39,578 bases of DNA from Lentisphaerota bacterium (GCA_016873635.1 VGWJ01000025.1:1-39578); one strand, 5' to 3'. Shown: positions 22,915 to 31,210, counted from the first letter of the stretch. A program made the numbers and translations. The notes: generated from the letters alone by a model not told the origin.

Positions 22915-24372
22915 TCAGGCGCGGGACAGCACGCGCCGCATGCCGGCGGGGCCGGCGGAGCCGAACGCGTAGGGCTCGGGCGCGATCCCCCGCGCTTCGA
23001 TCGCGTGCAGCAGCGGCGTGAAGATGTCCCAGGCCGCTTCAAGCTCGTCGCACCGGATGAACAGGCTCTTGTCGCCCTCCAGCACGTCCAGCAGCAGGCA
23101 TTCGTACGCGTCGGGGATCAGGGCATCAAACGCGGCCCGGTAGCGCAGGTTCAGGTCGGATTCCACGAGCGCGACCTGCAGGCCGGGCTGCTTGTTGACG
23201 ACGTGCAGCATGATCGCTTCGTCGGGCTGGATGCGGATCGAAAGCCGGTTGGCGGGCAGGCAGAGCGGCCGATCGCAGAAGACGTTGCCGGCCACGTCGC
23301 GGAAGTGAATTGTCACCGTGGTGCCGCCGCCGTCCAGCCCCTTGCCGGCCATGATCACGAACGGCACGCCGCGCCAGCGTTCATTGTCCACGCGCAGCGC
23401 GGCCGCCGCGAACGTGGGGGTGCGCGAGTCGCGCGGAACGGTGGGATCATCCGTGTAGCCGGGATGCGGCAGGCCGCGGCGCGTTCCGGCCGTGTACTGC
23501 CCCAGGGCCACGTCGTCCGGCGTCAGCGGCGGAACGGCGCGCAGCACCTTGACCTTCTCGTCCCCGACATGCCCCGCCGTCACGCTCGCGGGCCGTTCCA
23601 TGGCCGTCAGCGCCAGGATTTGCAGGAGGTGGTTCTGAATCACGTCGCGGATGATCCCGTAGGCGTCGAAGTAGCCTCCCCGCCCTTCCACGCCGATGTC
23701 TTCCTTCCACTCGATCGTCACGCGCCTGACGTGCGCGCGGTTCCAGATGGGCTCGAAGACGAGGTTGGCGAAGCGCAGCACCATCAGGTTCTGGATGACC
23801 TCCTTGCCGAGATAGTGGTCGATGCGGTAAGTCTCGCGCTCCTCGAAGACCCGCGCCATTTCGGCGGTCAGACGGTCGGAGGATGCCCGGTCGCGGCCGA
23901 ACGGCTTTTCGAGGACCGCGCGCGACCAGACACGCCGGTTGCCGCACTGCACGAGTCCCGCGCCGCCGATGGCGTGCGCCACGCCGAGGAAGACCTGGGG
24001 CGGTATTGAAAGGTAGAAGACGCGGTTGCGCTCCTGCCGGCCCTCCTTCTCGCGCATCGCCTGGTACAGGTTCAGGAAGGCGTCCGCCGAATCGTACTGC
24101 CCCGCCGTGTAGTGACAGCGTTCGAGGAACTCCCGGATGCGGTCCGCGCAGGCTTCGCCCGGCACGTAGCGGCAGGTCAGATTCTCGGCGACCCTGGCCC
24201 GGAACTCCGCGTCGCCGAACGGCGTGCGCGCGAAACCGAAGACGCGGAAGTCCCGCGGCAGGAAGCCCTGGGAATAGAGCGCGAACAGCGCCGGCAGCAG
24301 CTTCTTGCGCGCAAGGTCGCCGGAAGCGCCGACGACGACGAAAGTCACGGGGTCCAGTGCGTTTCGGCTCAT
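22915..24372 (-). CDS. zwf: Glucose-6-phosphate 1-dehydrogenase
   Basis: A 485-residue protein. Near the N-terminus is the dinucleotide-binding motif GASGDLARKKLLPALFALYS, and near residue 181 the family signature RIDHYLGKE, whose His and Lys bind substrate. It oxidises glucose 6-phosphate to 6-phosphoglucono-lactone with NAD(P)+, the entry to the oxidative pentose phosphate or Entner-Doudoroff route. The ATG at 24372 overlaps the stop of ptsI (ATGA), so the two are coupled; upstream in-frame codons run back inside ptsI and are only shadow sequence. The length is typical of the family. NAD or NADP preference cannot be told by eye. Confidence 0.95.
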   Translation of the reverse strand: MSRNALDPVTFVVVGASGDLARKKLLPALFALYSQGFLPRDFRVFGFARTPFGDAEFRARVAENLTCRYVPGEACADRIREFLERCHYTAGQYDSADAFLNLYQAMREKEGRQERNRVFYLSIPPQVFLGVAHAIGGAGLVQCGNRRVWSRAVLEKPFGRDRASSDRLTAEMARVFEERETYRIDHYLGKEVIQNLMVLRFANLVFEPIWNRAHVRRVTIEWKEDIGVEGRGGYFDAYGIIRDVIQNHLLQILALTAMERPASVTAGHVGDEKVKVLRAVPPLTPDDVALGQYTAGTRRGLPHPGYTDDPTVPRDSRTPTFAAAALRVDNERWRGVPFVIMAGKGLDGGGTTVTIHFRDVAGNVFCDRPLCLPANRLSIRIQPDEAIMLHVVNKQPGLQVALVESDLNLRYRAAFDALIPDAYECLLLDVLEGDKSLFIRCDELEAAWDIFTPLLHAIEARGIAPEPYAFGSAGPAGMRRVLSRA

Positions 24373-26033
24373 TCCGCCTTCGCCCCCGAAGCCGGCCGCC
24401 GCGCCGCGGCCGCGCGCACCGCCGGAATCAGCCGCGTGTTCACGCTCACCGTGGTGATCCCCATCTCCATCAGCCTGGCGGTATAGCGCGTGTCGGCGCC
24501 CACCTCGCCGCAGAGCGAAAGCGGCTTGCCGGTCTGCGCGGATGCCGCGGCCACCTCCCCCAGCAGGCGCCACAGCGCCGGCCGGTCGGGATGATAGTCG
24601 TGCGCCACGCGCTCATTGTTGCGGTCCACGGCGTAGAGGTACTGGATCAGGTCGTTCGTGCCGATGCTGGCAAAGTCCGCCTCGTCCAGGATCTCCTTCG
24701 CCTGCAGGCATGCCGCCGGCACTTCGAGCATCACGCCGTGCCGGATGTCCCCCTGCGGCAGGTCGCGCGTCTCCGCCCGGAAGGCGTCGCGCAGGGCCGC
24801 AAACTGATCCGCGTCGGCGATCATGGGGTACATGACGTTGATCGCGCCGTGCCGCGAAACGCGCGCCAGGGCGCGCGCCTGCGCGCGCAGCAGATCCGGG
24901 CGCCCCAGCAGGAAGCGCGCCCCGCGCCAGCCCAGCGACGGATTGTCCTCGCGCGGAATCTCCACGAAAGGCAGCGGCTTGTCGCTGCCGATATCCAGCA
25001 GACGGTAGGTGACGGGAGCGCCGGACATGCCCCGCAGCACGCGCAGGTAGCGCTCCGCGTATTCTTCCTCCGTGAACATGCGCCCGGCGGCAATAACCTC
25101 GATCTCCGTGCGGTACAGGCCGATGCCCTCGGCCTTCATGGCCGCGGCTTCGGCCACGTCCTCGGCAATGCGGATGTTCGCCATCACGCGCAAGCCGGGC
25201 ACCGGATCGACGGGCGCGGGCATTTTGACCCCGCCGCTGCGCACGGCGCAGAAGCGGGCGACCGTCTCCTCGCGCGGCCAGATGATCACCTCGCCCGAAC
25301 GGCCGTCCACGAGAATCTCCGTGCCGCAGCCCACGCGGTCGCGCAAGCCCGGCAGACCGCTCACGGCCGGGACGCCCAGCGCGCGGGCCAGGATCGCGCC
25401 ATGCGAATGCGCCCCGCCGCGCTCGGTCGCGAAGCCCATGACGTGCTCGGTGTCCAGATCCACGGTCATGGTCGGCGTCAGTTCCTCGGCCACGATCACC
25501 CTGTTGCGGCCCCTCTGGCAGTGCTCCTCGCCCGCGCACTGCAGGGACGGCCGCATGTTGGCCAGCACGTCCAGGATCCGCCGCTTGGCTTCGCCGAAAT
25601 CCGAAGCCCGGTCCTTGATGTAGGCGTCGTCCACGGCGCTCAGCCGGGCCTCGTAGGCGTCCAATACGCGCATTACGGCCGCCTCCGCGTTGGCGCCCTC
25701 ATCCGTCACAACCTTCATGATCGCGTCATGCAGCTTGGGGTCCTCGATGATCATCTTCTGGGCCACGAAAATTTCCGCCTCGGCCGGACCGACGTCCGCG
25801 GCCACGCGCTCGCGCACTTCCTCCAGGCGCGCGGACGCCAATTCGATGGCGCGCTTCGCGCGCCTTGTCTCGCGGACGGCCCCCGAGCCGCTCACGCGGT
25901 ACAGCGGCAGATTGCTGTGGCGCTTCTCGTTGAACAGGCACACGCGCGCCGCCACGCAGCCGTCGCTGAGCGGCACTCCCTTCAGGCGCGTCTCGCGCGC
26001 GGCGTGCTCGCGGACCGTTTCGGACTTTTTCAT
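24369..26033 (-). CDS. ptsI: Phosphoenolpyruvate-protein phosphotransferase (enzyme I of the PTS)
   Basis: A 554-residue enzyme I. The N-terminal section begins RLKGVPLSDGCVAARVCLF. The phosphorylated His is in GGAHSHGAILARALGVPAV near residue 209, a variant of the usual GGRTSHAAIMAR. The PEP-binding TIM barrel has SIGTNDLIQYLYAVDRNN, and LSLCGEVGAD near residue 506 carries the conserved Cys. No HPr gene is in the window, so the partner is elsewhere; a nitrogen-type regulatory PTS is an alternative, although the GAF domain of PtsP is absent. GGGGG sits before the ATG. It is co-transcribed with zwf, which fits sugar entry and oxidation. Confidence 0.9.
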   Translation of the reverse strand: MKKSETVREHAARETRLKGVPLSDGCVAARVCLFNEKRHSNLPLYRVSGSGAVRETRRAKRAIELASARLEEVRERVAADVGPAEAEIFVAQKMIIEDPKLHDAIMKVVTDEGANAEAAVMRVLDAYEARLSAVDDAYIKDRASDFGEAKRRILDVLANMRPSLQCAGEEHCQRGRNRVIVAEELTPTMTVDLDTEHVMGFATERGGAHSHGAILARALGVPAVSGLPGLRDRVGCGTEILVDGRSGEVIIWPREETVARFCAVRSGGVKMPAPVDPVPGLRVMANIRIAEDVAEAAAMKAEGIGLYRTEIEVIAAGRMFTEEEYAERYLRVLRGMSGAPVTYRLLDIGSDKPLPFVEIPREDNPSLGWRGARFLLGRPDLLRAQARALARVSRHGAINVMYPMIADADQFAALRDAFRAETRDLPQGDIRHGVMLEVPAACLQAKEILDEADFASIGTNDLIQYLYAVDRNNERVAHDYHPDRPALWRLLGEVAAASAQTGKPLSLCGEVGADTRYTARLMEMGITTVSVNTRLIPAVRAAAARRPASGAKAE

Positions 26034-26119
26034 GCGGCCCCCTTTGTCCGTGCAGCGTAGCAGTTAGGCGGCGCCGGGGTCATGTCTTTTCGCGCCGCCG
26101 CTTGCGGGCGTCAAGCGCC

Positions 26120-26142
26120 GGAGGCGCCCTGAAGGCGCCTCC
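26120..26142. terminator. 9-bp inverted repeat between ptsI and the thioredoxin-like gene
   Basis: Arms GGAGGCGCC (26120-26128) and GGCGCCTCC (26134-26142) flank a five-base loop. It lies just after the minus-strand thioredoxin-like stop and upstream of ptsI. On the minus strand no T run follows, so it is only a weak terminator candidate. Confidence 0.3.
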
Positions 26143-26191
26143 GTCACTTTCCGCTCTTTCATTCGCGCGGCCCGCGCGGGCGGGTTGGCCG

Positions 26192-26659
26192 TCACTCTTG
26201 CCTGGGAACGGGTGTGCCCGCTCCGGCGAGCAGCGCTTTCAGATGATCGACGTAGGCTTCGGGTCCGCCCGGCCGATAGCCGGTGCGGGCCAGCTCCTTG
26301 CCGTCGGCGCCAAGCAGCAGCACGGTCGGAAATCCCCGCACCCCGTATTCGGCCGCCAGCGCTTTGTTGCGGGCCGCCACGTCTTCGGGCTGCGGCTTGC
26401 GCTGCGGGAAATCGGCCACGAACAGGACAAGGTTCTGGCCGGCATGTTCCTTGAAGACCGCCGTGGAAAATACTTCCCGGTCCAGCTTCATGCACCATCC
26501 GCACCAGTCCGATCCCGAAAAATCCGCCAGGATCGGAACGCCGCGGCGCGCCGCTTCCCGCTTGGCCGCCTCGAAGTCGGTCAACCAGCCTTCCGCGGCG
26601 CTCGCCGCCCCCGCGGCCAGAAGCGCCGCCAGAACCGCCCGCATGCCTCGCGTCTTCAT
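26192..26659 (-). CDS. Exported thioredoxin-fold protein with WCGWC motif
   Basis: A 155-residue protein started at ATG 26659, preceded by GGGGAGGG. Residues 1-22 are a signal peptide (AVLAALLAAGAASAAEG). The mature domain is thioredoxin-like: residues 43-60 read ILADFSGSDWCGWCMKLD with the redox pair C53-x2-C56, then LVLFVADFPQRKPQPEDVA and GVRGFPTVLLLGADGKELA with the cis-proline loop. The WCGWC variant is common in periplasmic thioredoxin-like proteins that reduce or protect target disulfides. The frame is open upstream into another coding module (26660-26914) with no stop between, so a longer fused protein of 240 residues from 26914 is also possible; the internal signal peptide argues for two starts. 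Confidence 0.8.
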   Translation of the reverse strand: MKTRGMRAVLAALLAAGAASAAEGWLTDFEAAKREAARRGVPILADFSGSDWCGWCMKLDREVFSTAVFKEHAGQNLVLFVADFPQRKPQPEDVAARNKALAAEYGVRGFPTVLLLGADGKELARTGYRPGGPEAYVDHLKALLAGAGTPVPRQE

Positions 26660-26914
26660 CTTGCGCCCTCCCCTGGTTGCCGTCCCGCCGCGGCGCGGCG
26701 GGACATCCCTCCACCTGCCGTGCGCGACGTGGTCCTCGCGCTCTTTCTGCGCCCTGTGCATTATCGTGTATCCGCAATCGCGCACAACGCCGAAGAGCAC
26801 AGCGCAACCGTCGTCCAGGCACTCGGTCTCACCCTTGTCGGCCAGTCTGCAAAGCCGGCCGGCCAGGCTCAAAGCCTCCTCTATGTTGCCGTTTGCGCTT
26901 TCGTCTCTCACCAT
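26660..26914 (-). CDS. Small cysteine-containing module in frame with the thioredoxin-like gene
   Basis: From ATG 26914, with GGGAG upstream, the frame encodes an 85-codon module beginning MVRDESANGNIEEALSLAG and containing CRLADKGETECLDDGC and LFGVVRDCGYTIMHRAQKE, a helix-rich sequence with several Cys. It resembles small conserved proteins of unknown function that I remember from Verrucomicrobia-like genomes, but this is not checked. There is no stop before the thioredoxin-like start at 26659. The junction is Arg/Gly/Pro-rich and comes from the palindrome at 26682-26704, so an original stop may have been lost by the repeat. The small module is probably an originally separate gene. Confidence 0.5.
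26682..26704. repeat. Palindromic repeat at the junction of the small module and the thioredoxin-like gene
   Basis: The 11-bp arms GTCCCGCCGCG and CGCGGCGGGAC flank a single base. The inner 19 bases (26684-26702) are the exact reverse complement of 5421-5439 in the propeller gene. Both copies lie within open frames and encode low-complexity residues. This looks like a dispersed REP-type element present in both orientations. Confidence 0.55.
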
Positions 26915-27000
26915 GTATCTCCCGCGCTTACACGTCTTAGGTGCCTGCGGTTTGCTATTTCCGTGCCATCCGGCGTGACGCGGCGCGCTTAATCGCAAGT

Positions 27001-27029
27001 CTTTGCCGCCTATTGTGTTATTCGCAAAG
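27001..27029. promoter_or_regulatory. Inverted repeat in the divergent intergenic region
   Basis: CTTTGC (27001-27006) and GCAAAG (27024-27029) form a spaced inverted repeat in a region less GC-rich than the rest of the window, between the divergent small-module gene (minus) and the methyltransferase (plus). The arrangement could be an operator, but no regulator or half-site is recognised. No other feature is visible in 26915-27100. Confidence 0.25.
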
Positions 27030-27102
27030 GCGGACGCTGCCGAATCCGTGACTGTCTCATTGGCCGGGCGCCGCCGGACAGATGAAACACCCCGTGCCGC
27101 GC

Positions 27103-27142
27103 TTGACACGGCGCCTCCGCCGTGCTTTCAATCTGTGCGGTA
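27103..27142 (+). promoter_or_regulatory. Promoter of the O-methyltransferase, nearly leaderless
   Basis: TTGACA at 27103-27108 and TTCAAT at 27127-27132 are 18 bases apart. The ATG at 27142 starts only nine bases after the hexamer, so the transcript would have almost no leader. No Shine-Dalgarno is present. The upstream in-frame ATG at 27082 would be inside the promoter and is less likely. Confidence 0.5.
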
Positions 27143-28134
27143 TGAGATGGACCGTGGACAAGCTTACGGATCTGGCTACCGCCTACTGGGACGCCGCGGC
27201 GCTGGGTGCCGCCGTGGAGCTGGGGGTGTTCGAGGCGCTGGGCGGAAAAGGCGCAACCGCCGAGGAGGTCGCCCGCGCCACCGGCGCGAATCCCGAACAC
27301 CTCGCGCGCCTGCTCGACGCGCTCGTGGCGCTGCGCGTGCTGGTCAGGAGGTCCTCCCGCTACCGTCCCGACCCGGGCGTCGCGCCGCTGCTCAGCCGTT
27401 CCAGCCCCACGTGCCTCCTCGACGCGCTGCGGTTCAACACGCATATGTATCCGATCTGGGGACGCCTGGCCGAGTGCGTCCGCTCCGGCGGGCCCGCCGC
27501 CGCGCCGGAAGAGCACCTCGGCGGCAACCCGGAACTGACGCGGCGTTTCGTGCTGACCATGCACAGCCGCGCGCTGGCCATGGCGCCCGCGGTCCTCCCC
27601 GCGCTGCACGTCATGGGCCACCGCCGGCTCCTGGACCTGGCCTCCGGCCCCGGCACGTTCAGCCGGCTGCTGGCCGAACGCATCACCGGGCTGGAAGTCA
27701 CGCTCTTCGACCTGCCGCCCGTGCTCGAAATCGCCCGCGAACTGACGGCGGGGTCGCCGGCGGCCGACCGGGTGCGCTTCCATCCGGGGGACTACCGCAA
27801 GGATCCCCTGCCCGGCGGCTTCGACGCCGTGCTGTTCTGCGGCGCCCTGCACCAGGAGGACCCCTCAACGGCCGCCCCGCTGCTGCGCGCCATACACGAC
27901 GCGCTGACGCCGCGCGGCACGCTGACGATCGTGGACATGATGCTCGCCGCCGACCGCGGGGGCCCCAAGTTCTCGGCGCTGTTCTCGCTGAACATGATGC
28001 TCACCAGCCGCAACGGCCGGGTGTTCGACGAGATCGAACTGTCCGACCTGGCGCGAAAAGCCGGATTCCCCGAGCTGTCTGTCGAACGCCTCGAAAACTC
28101 GCCCTACTGGATTCTCCGCGCTTCCCGCCGCTGA
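27142..28134 (+). CDS. SAM-dependent O-methyltransferase, COMT/CrtF type
   Basis: A 330-residue enzyme. Residues about 1-90 are a winged-helix dimerisation domain (ALGAAVELGVFEALGG, then NPEHLARLLDALVALRVL). The SAM-binding motif is LLDLASGPGTFSRLL near residue 162, and VTLFDLPPVLEIA follows, the usual acidic-loop segment. HQEDP near 236 is in the place of the catalytic His of plant- and bacterial-type O-methyltransferases. Substrates in this family are phenols, polyketides or carotenoid precursors, and cannot be inferred here. ATG 27142 was chosen because the promoter leaves almost no leader and the dimerisation domain begins at once. An RNA methyltransferase follows 18 bases later. Confidence 0.85.
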   Translation: MRWTVDKLTDLATAYWDAAALGAAVELGVFEALGGKGATAEEVARATGANPEHLARLLDALVALRVLVRRSSRYRPDPGVAPLLSRSSPTCLLDALRFNTHMYPIWGRLAECVRSGGPAAAPEEHLGGNPELTRRFVLTMHSRALAMAPAVLPALHVMGHRRLLDLASGPGTFSRLLAERITGLEVTLFDLPPVLEIARELTAGSPAADRVRFHPGDYRKDPLPGGFDAVLFCGALHQEDPSTAAPLLRAIHDALTPRGTLTIVDMMLAADRGGPKFSALFSLNMMLTSRNGRVFDEIELSDLARKAGFPELSVERLENSPYWILRASRR

Positions 28135-28152
28135 TGCGAAAGATGACGCGCA

Positions 28153-29319
28153 ATGCAACGGGGCGACCTGGTTGAGCTGACCATTGACGACGTCGGTTTC
28201 GGCGGCGCCGGCGTGGGACGCGTGGACGGCATGGCCGTCTTCGTTCCGTTCACAATTGACGGCGAGCGCGTGCGGGCGCGCGTGGTCAAGACCGCCAGGC
28301 GCTACGCCGCGGCGGAGCCGGTCGCCGTGGAAGTGGCCTCGCCCATGCGCGTCACGCCGCCCTGCCCCGCCTTCGGCCGCTGCGGGGGATGCCAGCTCCA
28401 GCACATCGCCTACCCCCGCCAGCTCGCCCTGAAGAAGCGCGCGCTGGGCGAGATCATGCGGCGCATCGGGGGCGTGGCCGACGCGCCGGCCGCGGACCTC
28501 CCGCCCGCGCCGCGCCCATACGGCTACCGCAACAGGATCACGCTCCACGGACGCGGCCCGTACGGCTTTGTGGGAACCGACAACCGCTCCATCGTGCCGG
28601 TCACGCGCTGCGAGATCGCCGCGGAAGGCATCAACCGCCGCCTGGCCGCGCCCGGCGCGGGCGCCGCGGAAACGCGCGGCGACCTGGTGCTGCGCTGCGA
28701 CGGACACGGCAACGTCTGGTCGTACGGCACGCGGGACCGCGCCCGCGCCGTGATCGAGGAACGGGTCCTCGACAAGCGCCTGCGGGTGCCGCTCAACGCC
28801 TTCTTCCAGGTCAACGTTCCGGTCGCGGAACAGATCGCCGCCGCGCTCGACGCCGCCCTGGCCGCTTCAGAATGCTCCGTCCTGGCGGACGCCTACTGCG
28901 GAGCCGGCCTCTTCACGCTGCTGCTCGCCGGCAGGGTCGAGCGGGCGATCGGGATCGAGCGCTCGCCTGAAGCCGTACGCGCCGCGCAGGCCAACGCCCG
29001 GGCGCTGAAACTCCCGCACTGCCGCTTTCGCGCCGCGCCGGCGGAACAGGCCCTGGGCCCCGCCCTGGCCCCACTGCCCATGGAGCGCACATGCCTGCTT
29101 TTGGACCCGCCGCGCGCGGGCTGCGGCGACAAGGTCCTGGCCGCGATCGCAAGCAGCCGGCCGCGGATGCTGATCTACCTGTCCTGCAACCCGCCCGTTC
29201 TGGCGCGCGACGCCCGGCGGCTCACGGAAACCGGCTACCGCCTGCGCAATCTGCTGCCCTTCGACATGTTCCCCCAGACCGCCCACTTCGAAGCCGTCGC
29301 CCTGCTCGAAACGAACTGA
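28153..29319 (+). CDS. 23S rRNA or tRNA uracil-C5 methyltransferase, RlmD/TrmA type
   Basis: A 388-residue enzyme. Residues 1-60 are a TRAM RNA-binding domain (GDLVELTIDDVGFGGAGVGR). A 4Fe-4S set follows: C71, C77, C80 and C153. The Rossmann fold has LADAYCGAGLFTLLLAG and LLLDPPRAGC, and the catalytic cysteine sits in YLSCNPPVLARD near residue 345. The end, PFDMFPQTAHFEAVALL, is standard for the family. It methylates C5 of uridine in RNA; whether the target is 23S rRNA U1939 (RlmD), U747 or tRNA U54 cannot be told. The gene lies 18 bases after the O-methyltransferase and is probably co-transcribed. The palindromic region at 29351-29403 follows it. Confidence 0.88.
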   Translation: MQRGDLVELTIDDVGFGGAGVGRVDGMAVFVPFTIDGERVRARVVKTARRYAAAEPVAVEVASPMRVTPPCPAFGRCGGCQLQHIAYPRQLALKKRALGEIMRRIGGVADAPAADLPPAPRPYGYRNRITLHGRGPYGFVGTDNRSIVPVTRCEIAAEGINRRLAAPGAGAAETRGDLVLRCDGHGNVWSYGTRDRARAVIEERVLDKRLRVPLNAFFQVNVPVAEQIAAALDAALAASECSVLADAYCGAGLFTLLLAGRVERAIGIERSPEAVRAAQANARALKLPHCRFRAAPAEQALGPALAPLPMERTCLLLDPPRAGCGDKVLAAIASSRPRMLIYLSCNPPVLARDARRLTETGYRLRNLLPFDMFPQTAHFEAVALLETN

Positions 29320-29350
29320 CTGCGTAAGCGCGGCCAGCGCCGTCTATCAT

Positions 29351-29403
29351 TCTTATATGACGGCTGTTCCGTCTCTGGAGACGGTATTACCTGTCATATA
29401 AGA
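29351..29403 (+). promoter_or_regulatory. Nested palindromic leader upstream of pstS, with a partial Pho-box resemblance
   Basis: The outer arms TCTTATATGAC (29351-29361) and GTCATATAAGA (29393-29403) are exactly complementary over 11 bp. An inner stem CCGTCT/AGACGG with loop CTGG lies at 29369-29384, separated from the outer stem by near-symmetrical internal loops. The right arm contains CTGTCATA, like one PhoB half-site, but the second direct repeat at 11-bp spacing is poor. It could be an operator of the phosphate operon, an RNA structure, or the 3' end hairpin of the previous gene. No U-tract follows. Confidence 0.5.
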
Positions 29404-29509
29404 CTGATCCTGCGCCCCGAGACCACGGCAGGCGCGTAATCACGGCTTCCGCCTGTCTTGGCACGGATGCTGCAGACCCCATGCCTGATCGGAAACAATG
29501 GAGATACGC

Positions 29510-30463
29510 ATGAGGAAGAGTCTCGCGGGAAGGTTGGCGGCGGGGTTTGTCGGTTTGGCCGCATGTGCGGCGGCGCAGCCCGACCTGGAAGGCACGCTGA
29601 GCCTTTCGGGCGCCTGGGCGTTGTACCCCATGGCGGTCCGCTGGGGGGAGGAGTTCGGAAAGCTGCATCCCGGCGTGCGGTTCGACGTCTCCGCGGGCGG
29701 CGCGGGAAAGGGGATGACGGACGTTCTGGCCGGCGCGGTTGATATCGGCCTGGTCTCCCGGGAGATCGGCGAAGCGGAAAGGAACAAGGGCGCCTTGCCC
29801 ATCGCCGTGACCAAGGATGCGGTGATCCCCATGATCAACGCCGCCAATCCGGCGCTTGCGCAACTGGCCGCGCGGGGCGTGAAACGCGAAGTGTTCGAAG
29901 GCATCTGGATCCGCGGCGACGTGACCACGTGGGGCCAGGCGGCGGGCAGCGAGCTCAAGGCGCCCATTCGCGTCTACACCCGCTCCGACGCCTGCGGGGC
30001 GGCTCAGACCTGGGCGCAGTATCTGGGCGGCTCCCGGCAGGAGGACCTGAAAGGCATCGGCGTATACGGCGACCCCGGGCTCGGCGAGGCGGTGCGCCGC
30101 GACCCGCTGGGCATCGGCTACAACAACGTGAACTTCGCCTACGACGCGAAAACCGGAAAGCCCGTTGCCGGCCTGGCGGTGCTGCCTATCGACGTCAACG
30201 GCAACGGAACGCTGGACGCCGAAGAGAACGTCTACGCAACGCAGGCCGGTCTCATGGCCGCCATTGCCGGCGGCGCGTTTCCCTCTCCGCCCGCCCGCGA
30301 TCTGTATTTCGTGACCCGCGGCAAACCCGCGCAGCGGTCGCTGGCGGCGGAGTTCGTGCGCTGGGTTCTGACCGACGGGCAGAAGTACGTGACGGAATCG
30401 GGTTACGTCCCCCTTTCCGCCGAACAACTGAAGAGCGGCCTGAAGGCCGTGCAGGAGGAATAG
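29510..30463 (+). CDS. pstS: Phosphate ABC transporter substrate-binding protein
   Basis: A 317-residue periplasmic binding protein. ATG 29510 was chosen over 29498 because GGAG lies eight bases upstream and the product starts with a signal peptide (RKSLAGRLAAGFVGLAACAAA). LSLSGAWALYPMAVRWGEEF, GGAGKGMTDVLAGAVDIGL and RSDACGAAQTWAQYLGG are the usual phosphate-binding loops and strands, near residues 30, 65 and 160. It delivers phosphate to PstCAB. A Ca-binding EF-hand-like loop, DVNGNGTLDAEE, occurs near 230; related loops are known in some Bacteroidetes-type PstS. An outer-membrane gene follows it, before pstC. Confidence 0.92.
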   Translation: MRKSLAGRLAAGFVGLAACAAAQPDLEGTLSLSGAWALYPMAVRWGEEFGKLHPGVRFDVSAGGAGKGMTDVLAGAVDIGLVSREIGEAERNKGALPIAVTKDAVIPMINAANPALAQLAARGVKREVFEGIWIRGDVTTWGQAAGSELKAPIRVYTRSDACGAAQTWAQYLGGSRQEDLKGIGVYGDPGLGEAVRRDPLGIGYNNVNFAYDAKTGKPVAGLAVLPIDVNGNGTLDAEENVYATQAGLMAAIAGGAFPSPPARDLYFVTRGKPAQRSLAAEFVRWVLTDGQKYVTESGYVPLSAEQLKSGLKAVQEE

Positions 30464-30469
30464 GACGCC

Positions 30470-31210
30470 GTGAGAAGTTCCCTGACGAGACGTGCGGCGA
30501 CCGCGGCGCTGGCCGCCCTGGCGCTGGGATGCGCCACGGGCCGGGCCTACGATGACGGCGACGGCCAGGTCTGGATCAACTTCAGCGCGGGCGGCAAGCT
30601 GGCCAAGGATCTCACCGCCAAGCTGGAGGAGGAATCCCGCATCGGAAACGACGCGCGGGAATACTATGAGCAGCACCTGAGCGCCATGGCGGAGTACCCC
30701 CTGGCCGACTGGTGCCGCGTGGGACTGGGCCTGCGCGAGGTCTTCGCCCGCGTGAATCAGACCGTCTACGCGGCCAAGACCGCGGACGATGTGACCACCT
30801 ATACCGCGCTCAAGACCGACGGCCACTACTGGAAGCGCGAGAACCGTCCCACCGCCGAGGTCACCGTGCGCAAGACGGCCGCGCGTTGGGGCTTGGAAGA
30901 CCGGGTGCGCGTCGAGTACCGCATGAAGCAGGGCGAAGACGACTACTTCCGCTATCGCAACCGCGTCAAGGTCAAGGCGCCGTGGAAGTGGACGCGTCTG
31001 GCCATCGGGCCCTACGCCGCGTGGGAAACGAACTACAGCGACAAGCCCGTCGCGCCGGCCCTCGACCGCAGCCGCTACTATGCCGGCGTGGACGCCAAGC
31101 TGACCGAGACGGCCAAGGGCGGGCTGTACTACTGCCTGCAGCAGGACAAGGGCGCCGGCGGGTGGACGGACGTCCACATCGCAGGCGTCACTGTCTCCCT
31201 GGGGCTGTAA
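30470..31210 (+). CDS. DUF2490-like outer-membrane beta-barrel protein
   Basis: A 246-residue protein starting at GTG 30470, six bases after pstS, with GGAGG about 12 bases upstream. Residues 1-26 are a signal peptide. The rest is a run of amphipathic beta-strands with frequent aromatic turns (GQVWINFSAGGKL, YPLADWCRVGLGLREVFA, RVRVEYRMKQGEDDYFRYRN, RLAIGPYAAWETNYSD) and ends in a short hydrophobic strand finishing in GL, the signature of DUF2490-type barrels. Its place between pstS and pstC suggests a phosphate-starvation outer-membrane protein, perhaps a pore, but that is inference. No enzymatic motif is seen. Confidence 0.75.
   Translation: MRSSLTRRAATAALAALALGCATGRAYDDGDGQVWINFSAGGKLAKDLTAKLEEESRIGNDAREYYEQHLSAMAEYPLADWCRVGLGLREVFARVNQTVYAAKTADDVTTYTALKTDGHYWKRENRPTAEVTVRKTAARWGLEDRVRVEYRMKQGEDDYFRYRNRVKVKAPWKWTRLAIGPYAAWETNYSDKPVAPALDRSRYYAGVDAKLTETAKGGLYYCLQQDKGAGGWTDVHIAGVTVSLGL

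Noticed and set aside
29391-29408. Complete Pho box before pstS
   Set aside because: Only one CTGTCAT half is present; the second at the required 11-base spacing matches poorly.
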